NCBI RefSeq assembly: GCF_947507565.1
Contig: NC_089180.1
Location: 372,001-436,000, forward strand
Length of the DNA stretch: 64,000 bases
Direction: 5' to 3'
DNA from: Oscarella lobularis
Taxonomy: Eukaryota; Porifera; Homoscleromorpha; Homosclerophorida; Oscarellidae
Position 1 is the stretch's first letter; each line of letters opens with the position of its first letter. Shown in pieces: positions 33,730-43,691 of the stretch. The notes beneath the pieces are model-generated. The model saw nothing but the letters and a program-made list of their open reading frames with translations, did no database searches and had not been told where the DNA came from. A program made the translations under genes and the position numbers.

Positions 33730-34121
33730 ACGCACGCCTAGCCTCGGGCCTCGTTAACTTTCCACGTGATTACCTTTTATGGCCGTGCAACGAGACGAGC
33801 TAATTTTTTAACTTGACACCTTCAATCTGATCACCATCATCGAAAGCGTTGCCATAGTTTTTGCAGCTATTCACGCTGACTGCCATTGCCCACGCAGGGC
33901 GGCGTCTAATGTCAAACAGTCAGCGTGGATAGCTGCAAAAACTATGGCAACGCTTTCGATGATGGTGATGAGTTTCAAGTTAGGAAATTAGCTCGTCTCG
34001 TTGCATGGCCATAAAAGGTAATCACGTGGAAAGTTTGGGAGCATGTGACATAATGAGGTACCAGGCCTCTCCCAGCTAACGAAGTTCGTGGGGGAGGCCT
34101 GGGTCCGAGGCTAACGCACGC
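33730..34121. mobile_element. hAT-type composite MITE, 376 bp
   Basis: Target duplication ACGCACGC at 33730-33737 and 34114-34121 flanks an element whose ends read CTAGCCTCGGGCC and GGGTCCGAGGCTA. Inside, about 33757-34040 is a giant palindrome with arms of about 125 bp (for example CATAGTTTTTGCAGCTAT against ATAGCTGCAAAAACTATG) that looks like a second, foldback element nested in the first. The TAGCCTC end is shared with the 76-bp element at 33201, so the two belong to one family. No coding capacity. Confidence 0.85.
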
Positions 34122-34298
34122 CCGTCATTCATTTCGGAGAGTCGTGCAAAGTGCAATTATAGCTCGGGTTTGGGGTTTTGAGTGACGCGTCCTTGACTCG
34201 TGTATGTATGCCCGTGCGGTCGCAGGAGGATGCATGTGTTAGAGGTGACTGGATGCGTCGAGCGCGCTGAGGAGTAATTATAATAGCGGTACATTTGA
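34122..34298. other. No gene seen
   Basis: Short spacer between the composite MITE and the Cys-rich gene; no coding or repeat signal. Confidence 0.3.
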
Positions 34299-34882
34299 TT
34301 AAAAATTATCGCGGGCACGTGCACTGATTGGCAAGCTTAACGATAATGGATAGCTGTTGATGCGCTTGCACGAGTCACATATCCATCTGCCCTTATACGA
34401 AGGATAGACAGCTTGTCCCTCAGCCAATTTCAACTCGTGCTTGTGAAGATGACTCTTCCGCCCCTTGAAGCACGTCTGACACAAATCAAACTTGCACTTG
34501 GAACAATGATAAGGTCGCTGATCGGCCATCAGAGTGCTCGTCTTTTGACAGTGATCGCACCTCCACATTCCTCTGTACATCGCTTCAGGATAACAGACGC
34601 TGCCCTCCGTCAAAACGAGGGGATGCACATGGAGCGGATGTGCGCATGCGAAATAGCAATTGCTGCACAGATCGTACTTGCATGCGGCACAGTGGTACGA
34701 AATCGCTTCCGGGTTCCACTTCCAGCAACGATTGCACGTCCAAGTCGCTTTGGGACCGTACACGTCCGGGCTGCGCGGTTCGACCTTTGCGAGTGGGTGA
34801 GGATGATGCGTTTTCGCGACGATTCCGTTGCACAGATCGAAGGAACACTCGTCGCAATGCCATCTTACGAACGACGCCATGT
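34299..34882 (-). CDS. Cys/His-rich zinc-binding repeat protein (C1/ZZ-like)
   Basis: From MASFVRWHCDECSFDLCNG (34880) the protein has repeated zinc-binding modules of the form W-x-C-xx-C ... Y-H-C-xx-C-x-(F/Y)-D-L-C-xx-C: WTCNRCWKWN with YHCAACKYDLCSNC, WRCDHCQKT with YHCSKCKFDLCQTC, and WICDSCKRI at the end. His residues (HPHPL, HPLHVHPL, HLHKHEL) follow each module. It resembles DC1/C1-like or ZZ-type fingers repeated two and a half times. The last module lacks its second half, so a further exon or truncation is likely. Start codons of this gene and SGF29 are about 33 bp apart, divergent. Confidence 0.7.
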
Positions 34883-34914
34883 CGCGTACGGGTTTGATTG
34901 ATCCCGTATGCGAA

Positions 34915-36429
34915 ATGTCGGAAGGCGGCGTGAAAGCCTCTCTAAAAGAACTCCACGGTCTCGTGAAAAAGACGCAGGTATGCGAGACGCATTTGAACTG
35001 CCCGAGACACGTCATCCTGTCGAAGGAACATCGCGTCGCCGCTGGAACTACAATCACAAACATACACCGGACTCAAGAAAAAATGAAAAACGAAGCAAAA
35101 GGCATTCCAAGCAATTCTAGAGCTCTCCGAGGTCTTCTAACCCTTTTATTGACAGTGTCAACCTATTTCAAGAACAAATTGAAGACTCTCTATCAGAATG
35201 GAATAGAAGATGCACGAAAGGAAGCCGAGTAACCAGAAATCGTTGCTTTGATCACCGAAAGCACAAAGAGGGGGGTGCATTTGGCTAGGCTCTTGCAACA
35301 ATGTCTTGATAAAATCAACGAAGTGAAAACCGTGAAAGTCAAAACAGCACCACTAAGAAAATCAGTGCTTTTTGTAAACGGTAATAAGGTACCTCGCTAC
35401 TTGGAGCACATTAAAACTAGTCCTCCTTTCTTAGATTCAGACATCAGGTGCGCAGATTGTCTTCCAGAAAGGTAAACGTGCGCAGATTGTCTTCCAGAAA
35501 GGTAAACGTGCATTTTAATTCTCCCTTAGAAAGCCCAAGACTGCGATGCGACGCAGCGTTCTCATGGCGATGCTGCACCAGACGGCACATCAGCTACCCG
35601 TTTGGAAGCCGTCATTTCCTCTTGAAAAGTACCGATTGGGAATTCCTGGAAATGACATTTTTACTTTTGAACCAGACCTTCGCACCTATGTAAACCACCT
35701 CCATTGTGCGGAGCCATGCCTCCAGAACCAGGCCACGTATCAAAGCCTGGAGAGCAGGTTAGTGTGAGCTCCTCTCCTTTTCCTAATAGACCTTCTTTTT
35801 CGTCTTAGGTATGTGCTAGAATAAAAACACCTGAAGGAGAAGAGCAGTGGATATTGGCCGAGGTAGTGAGTTATAATGCGCACCAAGGAAAGTGAGTTGA
35901 ATGGGCAGCAAAAGGAATAGGCAATGTATAAATATACCTGTGATCAGGTACACTGTTGAGGACATTGATGAAGAGGGAAGAAGCAGTCGAGAGTAAGTGA
36001 ATATTTTTAGGACTTTTTTTCTATCTTTGATGTACAATCAACCAGATCTCACGTTTTGACTCGCCGCAAAGTCAGCTCACTTCCGACGATGAAAGCAGAT
36101 CCAACCCTATCGCCATCGGCACTTCACCTCAAAGGACAAGTAAGCGACGTCAGAACCCAGTGTCTGTTCACCGTGACAGCACATGCATAGCTTGTCATGG
36201 CAATCTATCCGCAAACAACGTGCTTCTATCGGGGAATAATCAACGCTCTCCCAAACAGGGTACAAAGAGAGAATTATGATTAATAGTATTTTAAATCCAT
36301 ATGTATCATATAGGCAGATAGCGATTACTCAGTATTGTTTGAGGAAAATTCCTATGCAGAGGGCTACTCACCACCGCTGAAGGTGCCCCAACGATATGTG
36401 CTGCCAATTAAAGAAGCGAGAAAAAAGGT
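34915..36429 (+). CDS. SGF29: SAGA-associated factor 29
   Basis: SGF29 is the SAGA/ATAC subunit that reads H3K4me2/3 with tandem Tudor domains. Exon 1 34915-34977 is MSEGGVKASLKELHGLVKKT. Next come helical exons with YFKNKLKTLYQNGIEDARKE (about 35155-35230) and LLQQCLDKINEVKTVKVK (about 35290-35345), then MRRSVLMAMLHQTAHQLPVW (35546), and the Tudor region: EQWILAEVVSYNAHQGK (about 35840-35890), TVEDIDEEG (about 35950), TCFYRGIINALPNR (about 36210), DYSVLFEENSYAEGYSPPLK (about 36325) and VPQRYVLPIKEARKK (36429). These match SGF29 in order. Some intron borders in the first third are uncertain. The 30-bp duplication at 35448-35507 lies at a donor site. Confidence 0.85.
35448..35507 (+). repeat. 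30-bp tandem duplication across a splice donor
   Basis: Two exact head-to-tail copies of a 30-bp unit starting GTGCGCAGATTGTC and ending in GGTAAAC. Each contains the CAGAAAG|GTAAAC donor, so two equivalent donors exist 30 bp apart. Confidence 0.85.
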
Positions 36430-36599
36430 GACAAAGAATAAACATAGTATACTACTACTGAATAATTACTACTGTACGTACAAGACCAGACACGCAAAAT
36501 TTGTTTTTTTCTCTATCATTTCTCCTTCGTTTCGATCCACGATGTTGGCGGTTTGAGAATGGGAAGAATTCCGGCGAGATGAGCGATTTTTGTAGGATG

Positions 36600-38594
36600 G
36601 CCGAGAAACTTCATTCTCATACTGTAGCCAGAGATAAAATAGCGTGGCCGCTGATCAGTTGCTCGCTATTTGCGATCAGTTTCAAACCGGGGTGAACGGG
36701 AACGAGGGACGGCTCATAGCCAAAAAACGTGTCCATCAAAACAATACAGTATATAACATAATGGTATTTACTCTGCTCTCGACACGGGAAGCCAATAGAC
36801 TAGGCGACCGCCCGCGGTTAGAGTATTGTTGGCTAATTGGAGTAGGTCGCTTAGGACCTCGCTTAGACGATAGGGAGCGACGGCGGGAATGTGATCGGCT
36901 TTACTATATAATAAAGAGAGAGAGACGATACATAAACAAGTAGAGATACATGAAATTGGAGGTCGTACTATTCTTCTGCTACGGTATTGATTTGGCTCTT
37001 TTTTGAGCCAATCTTTTCTTCTCGAACACCGTACGGTGCTAAAGACACTCATTCGCTTAGTTAATTAAATAGAGATAAATCATAGTCTTACGATCCGTTA
37101 CTATAGCGTCGAAGAGCGGCGAGCGCTGAGTCCACGCTGGACGAGCGGCGTCGGCTGTTAATACGTCGACGTAGCGCGCTTCTAAACCGTGTTGCTTCAT
37201 GGACATGTAGAGATTGTCGTTGGGGCCTGCGTAGAGCGCACATAAGTTGAGCCACGTTCTGGTGTAAGTACCGGGACTGCAATACCTCTTGTCTTTGGCC
37301 CTGCAGCTCGCGACGTTTTTCCTTACAACAGAGAGTATAAATATAGGCTTTATCTATATAAATACTTAAATAATTTGTTATCTTTGTACCCCAGCCATGA
37401 ATATCTATGTCCGCTCCAACGACGTGAGCTCCATAGCAGGCGCACGCAATCAGAACACTTCCTAAATAATAGGGTCTATAGAAAGACGGTATGTGGCCTA
37501 GTGTACTGACCTGTTCCTACGAACGGATCGAGTACAAGTTGACCTGGCTTGACCTTGTACAAACAACGTACGTACTTATAAGTATTTTGACTAGAGAGCG
37601 ACTAACTTTGGCTTGATTTGATTTGCCATCAAGAAGGACAACGTGGTATCCATCGACGTATTTCCTATGTAGCGTCGTTTCTTAATCGAATAACTGTCGA
37701 GAAGATGACGACTGCTCATACTAATCTACGAAGCGAGATAATTTTGTTTTTCGAGGATGCAACCGTTTCGACGTCTCGACCTCTCTTCCGAAAAAATAAT
37801 CGGTACGGTTGCGCGGGCGTCGTGGAATCGGTGCCGTAGTCTAAGAACAGACAGAACGTGTGGTCGGGTCGCCGCAAATTTACTCTTCCTTTGAAAGGCA
37901 AAAAGTTGAGTTGCTATAATATGTATAAACAATAATAATGGTTTGGATTCTATCAACGTCCCTTCGTACCTTTATCAAACTGGCACTGTATTCGTCCGTG
38001 CACTTTTTATTGAAGGCCTCAATGCGAATACGAAACGTTACGCTCTCTGACATGAATTGCTTCTGAACACGGGATAACATCAGACTATGCCGTGTGCCTG
38101 TTCCTTATATTTATATACCTCTTTTTCGTCTAGTAAGTGCGCAAGTATAGAGGACTTGAGACTCGACAGGTCACTTCCAAAGCCCCACAAGTCAAAGATC
38201 TTCAAGAATTTTAATTAATTAATATTTAAAAATCGGAATTTGATATTCTGTGCTTGCTTCATTAAAACCGATCTCTGCGCAATGCGACGAGCAACGTCCT
38301 CTGATGGCAAGTCGACAATCAGAAAAGGACTGAGCTACATGTAATAAATGCAGGCGTCCCTAGGGCGCCGAGCACTTCAATTTAATTACGTCGCAGGCTG
38401 CACGGGAGCATTCCTTTACTATCTCTGCGTTGGCAATTCCGGCCAAAGCGGCCGACGATACGAACTCCTGCAAAGAAGGCGCTGCGGAGGCGTGCTCCTG
38501 CTGCAGTAGCTACGGCATACTGGTAGTCTGAATTCCAGGTGCAGGGGGTCGATTTCCCGGGAGAGTGAAGTTTTGTCCGGGATTTTACCTTCAC
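36600..38594 (-). CDS. TRMT11: tRNA guanosine-2'-O/N2 methyltransferase TRMT11
   Basis: Catalytic subunit that makes N2-methylguanosine at position 10 of tRNA with TRMT112. Minus-strand pieces in order: HLEFRLP (about 38540), PFLIVDLPSEDVARRIAQRS (about 38320), FDLWGFGSDLSSLKSS (about 38195), LPFKGRVNLRRPDHTF (about 37900), SIKKRRYIGNTSMDTTLSFL (about 37680), LVLDPFVGTG (about 37530, SAM motif), SVLIACACYGAHVVGADIDI (about 37440), LEARYVDVLTADAARPAW (about 37170), DPPYGVRE (split by an intron near 37030; catalytic motif), PAVAPYRLSEVLSDLLQLAN and GGRLVYWLPVSRAE (about 36790), then VPVHPGLKLIANSEQLISGH (about 36690). One T run near 37790 (TTTTTT) puts FFGREVETSKR one frame off. The start codon is not resolved. 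Confidence 0.85.
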
Positions 38595-38630
38595 CTACCC
38601 TACGGGACACTCCGTTCACGTGATCATACG
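38595..38630. promoter_or_regulatory. TRMT11 / NSMCE4A divergent spacer
   Basis: The recognisable TRMT11 first exon and the NSMCE4A start codon are within about 90 bp, divergent, so the genes must share or overlap their promoter. The only upstream in-frame ATG for TRMT11 (38673) lies inside NSMCE4A exon 1. Confidence 0.4.
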
Positions 38631-40051
38631 ATGGCAGAAGCGGCAGAAGATAGCGGAAACGACGAATGGGCAAGCCCGTCGAACCGTGGCCTCATGACAG
38701 GGCAGTATCGAAACGTCCTTTCGGACCTTTCCCGACCAGGTAAAGCTCTAAAACCTCTCGTCTCGCCCTAACGCGCGACGGAAAATCGCAGAAACTCGTC
38801 AAGATTACACACGTCCAGAGGCACGGGGCATCGAAAATTCTCTCTCAGACATCAGCGATCTATTCACAAAAGGTAAAGACGACGCAAAACGGTGGCGTTT
38901 TTCAACGAGAACGCGCGTTAGTCCGAGACACTCGAGCCTCCTATTTGGACGCGCAAGCCCTGAAGGTCCTCACAAATTACGCCGGCGAGCGACTAGACGC
39001 GATCAAGACGGGTCCCTGTACGTTTGACCCAAGCGTATTCGCCGAGAAATTGGTACAGGGCGCCGCTCTAATTAAAAATAAATAAATAAGTAAAATTATT
39101 TTTAGATTAGTCGCTATGGTGACCGACTCGACGATGATAATGAGGAGGAGAATGGACAGGAAGGAAGCTTCGATTGGCTTGCACTGGGCAAGAAAGTTGA
39201 AGAATTTTCGTACCCAGTTCCTGTCATGACACATCTGTAATTAAAAATTATAATTATATTTATTATGGCCGATTGGTTTTTCTGTCAAGATACGGTTCAC
39301 TGGACGTTCCCCCTCCTCCGGCGCCAAAGAAAAGAGAGAGGAAACAGAAGATTGGTTCGATGCCTGATAGTAGTCAGAAAACTGTTCCGACTCAGGTGAC
39401 CCATTAGAAAGGAGTCTCTGATATTGTACTGATCGTGACTGTGATAGGTTGCACGAGGAGAAGAAGAGCAAATAGAAGGTACGACGAGAGAAGTTGAGCG
39501 GATCCACAGAGTTTTACTTGACGTTCTCAGGGACAATGACGGTTAGATTCATTTCCGATACCTGTAGTACGGTAGCATTCTCGCGTAATGTAATAGGCGT
39601 TGTCTCTTATTGGCAATTTGTTCTTGATCCCGACTCCTTTACAAGAACTATTGAAAATGTGTTTCATCTCTCTTTTCTTGTCAAAGTAAGCTCACCTCAG
39701 CATTAGGCCGATTCACATCACAAAGTTTCGTCTTTAGGAAGGTCATGTTGCCATCATTGAGACCGAAGATTATCCCCTGTTTCCTTGGCTAAGTGAGAAC
39801 TTATTAGAGTGGCTCCAAACCAACATCATTGATAATCCAAACTTCTTTTCTTTGCAGCCCTGCCAGAAGAGGATTCCGACGGCGCCATGCACACCAAGAA
39901 ACAGGCAATTGTGACTCTAACTATGAAGAAATGGCGGGTTAATTGAACGTATTCCTTGCAATTTCGTCCGAGACTTGACTTGCGTTCACGTTTCTAGGAG
40001 CTAAAAGAGGCTTTTGATTTGAAAGAACCTCTCATTCCGCCTCGTCATTGA
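38631..40051 (+). CDS. NSMCE4A: SMC5/6 complex kleisin NSMCE4A, apparently intact
   Basis: Nse4 bridges the SMC5 and SMC6 heads in DNA repair. Exon 1 from 38631 reads [20 protein letters not shown]; then [34 protein letters not shown] and [10 protein letters not shown] (to about 39055), [20 protein letters not shown] (about 39170), [19 protein letters not shown] (about 39485-39540), [20 protein letters not shown] and HLSFLVK (about 39607-39690), [17 protein letters not shown], and [20 protein letters not shown] (about 39895-40020); stop at 40051. The TREVERI and VLDPxSFxRTxENxFHxSF patterns are diagnostic of the Nse4 C-terminal winged helix. Intron borders fit GT-AG; no break noticed. Confidence 0.9.
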
Positions 40052-40339
40052 TGTTGCTGAACAATTCAGCCGATCATTGGATACCTGTAAGGCAAGATCT
40101 CAGACGTGTTTTTTTGGTTGATAGATTAAGATGAGATGCTCAATTGTTAGTGATCTAATTAAACATGACTTGATTTTTTCCACTCTGAGTTTTTTCGTCT
40201 TTCCCAGTTTCCTCGTGAATAGTTCAATCTGACCTTTTTTCGTCATCTCGGTTCCTGTTCTATGTCGAAATTCAGCCAAGACCTGAACACAACGAATACA
40301 TACTGTAGACACTCTAGAGAGTCAAACATGTTACTTTTT
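40052..40339. other. No gene seen
   Basis: NSMCE4A 3' flank. A minus-strand open frame at 40100-40312 has no family match. Confidence 0.35.
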
Positions 40340-41190
40340 TCCTCAGTTTCTTCAGCGGCAAAGTATGACGGAAATAAGGGTTACATAGAAAACGATACAT
40401 ACGAAATGTAGAATTTGAATAATCTCTCATGACAAGGTTTCGTTCAATTGTGGGAGAGGTCAACGCCCGAGACGGTCAACATAAACGTTGTCAGTAGCTC
40501 TTATAGCAGAAGATACGTGACGGATAGACAGGTACGTCGTAGCATTAGATTCTGATGTGGTGAATCTTGCACATGCGTTTCTGTTTATAATAGCTGGCTG
40601 TTTTGCGTCGCGAACTAAAGGATCATTTGCTGGTGAAATTCCAAGGGAATCCCGCCGTCAATCCGTCCTCGGTGACTCTATTTAATCATTTACTGAATAC
40701 GGTACCGGTATGTAGGAGTGGACGTGGAGGTGTATTCGTACTCAAACGTCCTTGTCGTAGGCTAGTCTAGTTGTCACAAACGGATCTCAATTCTACGAGT
40801 TGACTCTCGATAGCGACAAGTCGAAAGAAATAATTAAATATCATCAAGAACTTGGCTCAAATGAAATAACTGTAAGATCAGAGTCCGAATTCGTTTTTTT
40901 CCCCCTTCTCAATATTTCTCAATTCAAAGAGCACGCCGATTTCTGACGGCCAGGCGATTCTTTCCGTTCGAGACTTGTGCCTTGTGACGTTGATTCCGTC
41001 GCCCACGGCAACCGTTCGCGTCACGGGGATACATTCATTTGACGTCAAAGTTCCGGAAAAAGTAATTAAATCTATATGTATCGAGGGGAGTCGTTCCTTT
41101 ATGTTTATGTGTTCAGGTTCAAGTCGACCAATTCATCGAGGCCACCGTTTGCGTTCTCGATCTATGGGGAACCCCCATCCCTTTCAGCCA
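40340..41190 (+). pseudogene. NUP210: Nuclear pore membrane glycoprotein 210, internal fragment
   Basis: gp210 is a 1,900-residue pore membrane protein with Ig-like (BID) repeats in the lumen. Exons give LWERSTPETVNINVVSSSYS and RRYVTDRQ (to about 40531), LRRELKDHLLVKFQGNPAVN (about 40600), SQFYELTLDSDKSKEIIKYH (about 40790), DGQAILSVRDLCLVTLIPSP and VRVTGIHSFDVKVPEK (about 40950-41060), VQVDQFIEATVCVLDLWGTP (about 41117-41180). They follow the middle of human NUP210 in order (compare ...[20 protein letters not shown]...). Exons before and after are absent; the sequence dissolves after 41190. Confidence 0.75.
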
Positions 41191-41891
41191 ACACTACTAG
41201 TACTCGGTGCGCGCGTTAATAATTCCAGCGGCCAGATGCAGGGCCAGATGGGCCTGTCATTTCGTCTTTTCGACCTCTAATTGCTTCTCGGCGTGGCTCC
41301 TACTGCCTGATAACGCCGTGCAGGGGGTGGCATGGGGTCCGGAATCGCTGGGCGGACGTCACCGTCCCAGCTGTATTGACAGTCCCGACCGTAAAACGGA
41401 AATAGGTGTCCCTCCGCTCCTAAATTCGAAAGAAATGGGGATGGGGACGCGACCAGGTGCGGAGATTGTTTGCGGTCGGGGGAGGTCTCGTTCGCGGAAG
41501 TTGACGGACTTGTTTTAGTAAGCGGTTTCAAGTACGCCGCGGCGTGCGTCTCGACACGGGGAGCGCGCAGGTGTCGTCACGCCTCGCGCCCACCCCGTGC
41601 CGCCAAGGAATGCGCAGTTTTCTTCCGCCCCCCGATAGAACGAAATGTGTGCGCGCGACCAAAGTTTGCCTTGGCTCCAGCTTGCACGAAGGCGAAATTA
41701 GAATCACGCACCTCGACGTTAGACATTCCGCGCCCACAAGCGTGGGAAAGTTGATACGCCCACTCCCGCACACGGGCCACTTCCGGGTGAGCCGTGCATT
41801 TAGATTTGGTCCGCTCATTACTCGTAAACAGTCTCTGCCGCCGAGCGCCGGAGTTAGGAGCGAAGATCGAAAACGAACGCTTGGACGCGAT
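41191..41891. other. Spacer, GC-rich upstream of the bHLH gene
   Basis: No coding family is seen from 41191 to 41540. From 41544 the bHLH frame is already open, so translation may start further up than the ATG chosen; this upstream stretch is Arg/Pro-rich without a domain. Dense GCGC from 41460 suggests a CpG-rich promoter. Confidence 0.35.
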
Positions 41892-42392
41892 ATGAGTGGA
41901 CGTCACGCGAACAACCTGAACGGAAGCGGTACTGTAGCGATAGCGGATCGCTTTCCCCGAGAACAATCGACGCGACGGCCTCGCGAGGCTCGTCGAGGCG
42001 CAAGGCGAAGCACGCGTGCCGAACGACGCGAATCGGCGAACGAATGCGGGCGCGCTCGCAGGCATTCGATTAACGAGGCTTTCGAGACGCTGAAGAATTC
42101 GCTTCCCTTTATACCGCCCGATACGAAATTGTCGCAAATACGCACGCTGCACTACGCCATCAATTACATCTCTCATCTCTGCCGGGAACTCGGCATCGAC
42201 GTCGTCGCCGTCGCCGATGTGGCCCCCGAAGCGACGAAATGGCCCTGCGATGGGCAAGTCGGATTCGGCGGCGTTGCGACGACGCCCTATCACACCGCTC
42301 CGCGATTCCGGGTGTCTGGAGGCAGCGATCAGTTTCCGGCCTCGTACGCGCAGCCCTGGAAAATGCTATATCAAGTCGTGCATCACTGCTGA
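41892..42392 (+). CDS. bHLH transcription factor with unusual basic region
   Basis: Single exon, 166 residues from MSGRHANNLNGSGTVAIAD. The bHLH spans about residues 45-105: ESANECGRARRHSINEAFET, LKNSLPFIPPDTKLSQIRTL, HYAINYISHLCREL. INEAFxxL, KLSxIxTL and AINYI are class A (HAND/TWIST/PTF1 group) features. In the basic part, class A proteins read ANxRERxRxxxIN; here it is ANECGRARRHSIN, so the Arg and the E-box-contacting Glu are replaced by Cys and Gly. An in-frame opening to 41544 would give up to 282 residues; the inner ATG is chosen because the upstream part is low-complexity. The subfamily is not assigned. Confidence 0.8.
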   Translation: MSGRHANNLNGSGTVAIADRFPREQSTRRPREARRGARRSTRAERRESANECGRARRHSINEAFETLKNSLPFIPPDTKLSQIRTLHYAINYISHLCRELGIDVVAVADVAPEATKWPCDGQVGFGGVATTPYHTAPRFRVSGGSDQFPASYAQPWKMLYQVVHHC

Positions 42393-42771
42393 CCCGCGCG
42401 GTTTGGTTACACCGCGCCCGCCCGCGCGCGCACGTACTCTTCTTTTCAGTCAGCAGCTAATTTTTATTTTTCGGTTGAGTAGTTCAAATCGAACCTTTAA
42501 TCGCATTCAGATTCACGTTCGCACAAAGCAGAGACCCTAAGGCTTCCGACGTTGCACGCCACTCAAAATGCTAACGTAATTAAGTTCCTTTCGAGTTTAG
42601 CCCGGCCCCCTTGTTTTTAGTTCGCGGGTGTGCAGCCCGCGATAAGAAGCTCCCCAAAACCGCCGTCGAACGAAATAGACAAGCGCGCGTGGGTTTATTT
42701 AGGAGATACAGTAGGTAGCCCAACACACATGCATTTAGCATTCATCACAAAGCACGCCCTAACGACCCCGG
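42393..42771. other. No gene seen
   Basis: 3' flank of the bHLH gene with CGCG-rich then AT-rich sequence; no coding signal. Confidence 0.35.
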
Positions 42772-42958
42772 CTAAAGCCCCACCGTTATCTCTTCGTGCA
42801 AACGCGCGACGAGCGCCGAATCGAATTCGACGGCTTTCGCGCACAGCATTCGCGCGTGTTCCGCGGATACGTCGACGCCCTGACCCACGTGATAGCATCG
42901 ACTCAAATAGAAGCAGGCGATAGCGATTCCCTTTCGTACGTAGGACGGCTCGCAATTA
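42772..42958 (-). pseudogene. Sel1-like repeat exon (LRP2BP-like), 3' end only
   Basis: The minus strand reads VRKGIAIACFYLSRCYHVGQ, GVDVSAEHARMLCAKAVEFD, ending EEITVGL and stop at 42772. YLxxCYxxGxGV...A...CxKA is the Sel1-like repeat signature, as in LRP2-binding protein. Upstream exons are absent: an aldo-keto reductase piece lies within 100 bp. It is the tail of a longer gene. Confidence 0.5.
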
Positions 42959-43061
42959 CTGATTAGAGTAAGTCTCTGTGCTCAAATTTTTTCTGTCTTT
43001 GATTGACATTTTTTAGTGACGTCGTTACTGCGAAATGGTTTGGCTTTCAGGATCCTCAATT

Positions 43062-43660
43062 GTCTATTACTTACTACGAATGGTGTGCCGGTACTGTACG
43101 AGCGCTGGTAAAGATGACGTCGTACCGTGGACGAAAGCTTTCAAAGAGGAAGTCGGCATCGCACCGTCGATCGGCCAGTGAATGAGATACATGCAGGAGG
43201 ATATAGTCCAATTGGAGTCGATCGAACGACTCCTGAAGCGACGGGCGAACGTCGTCCGGATGATGACGCGTGTTCCACAGCTTCGACGTAACGAAAATGT
43301 CTTTTCGTTCGATCGTCGTGCCGATTTTCGTCTTGAACGCCTCGCCGATTTCTCTTTCGTTTCCGTAGATGTAGGCGCAGTCGATGTGATGACAGCCGAC
43401 GTCGATTGCGTGCTCGACGGCTCGTTTCACTTCGCCCGGCTTGCTCTTCCACTAATTAAGTTCCACGTGCCGAGACCGACGAGAGGTATTTCGGTTCCCG
43501 TGTAGAGTTTGACGGTGCGGCGAGCTGATTCGCCTTTCGGACGGTGGCGCGGGGTCGTCGTGTTCGACATGGGAAGTAGAAGAACTGCAACGACGAGGGA
43601 AGTAGCAAAGAAGAGTACGTCACTTACGTCACGTGCAATTGTTGGCATACGGGAGGGCGC
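43062..43660 (-). pseudogene. Aldo-keto reductase, N-terminal piece, frame broken
   Basis: NADPH-dependent AKR1 family (TIM barrel). The minus strand reads YTGTEIPLVGLGTW, then KSKPGEVKRAVEHAIDVGCH, HIDCAYIYGNEREIGEAF (catalytic Asp and Tyr present), IFVTSKLWNTRHHPDDVRPS (with the Lys of SKLWN), SFDRLQLDY and YLIHWPIDGAMP. Between GLGTW and KSKPGEV a 14-base insertion (TGGAACTTAATTAG, bordered by TGGAA) breaks the frame, and between LDY and YLIHWP there are four bases too many. About 130 of 315 residues are present; the rest is missing, including the catalytic His partner region downstream. A hydrophobic N-terminus before MSNTTTP (43574) is possible. Confidence 0.8.
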
Positions 43661-43691
43661 GAGTTCCGTTCAACGCTTGGTACCGTCGAAA

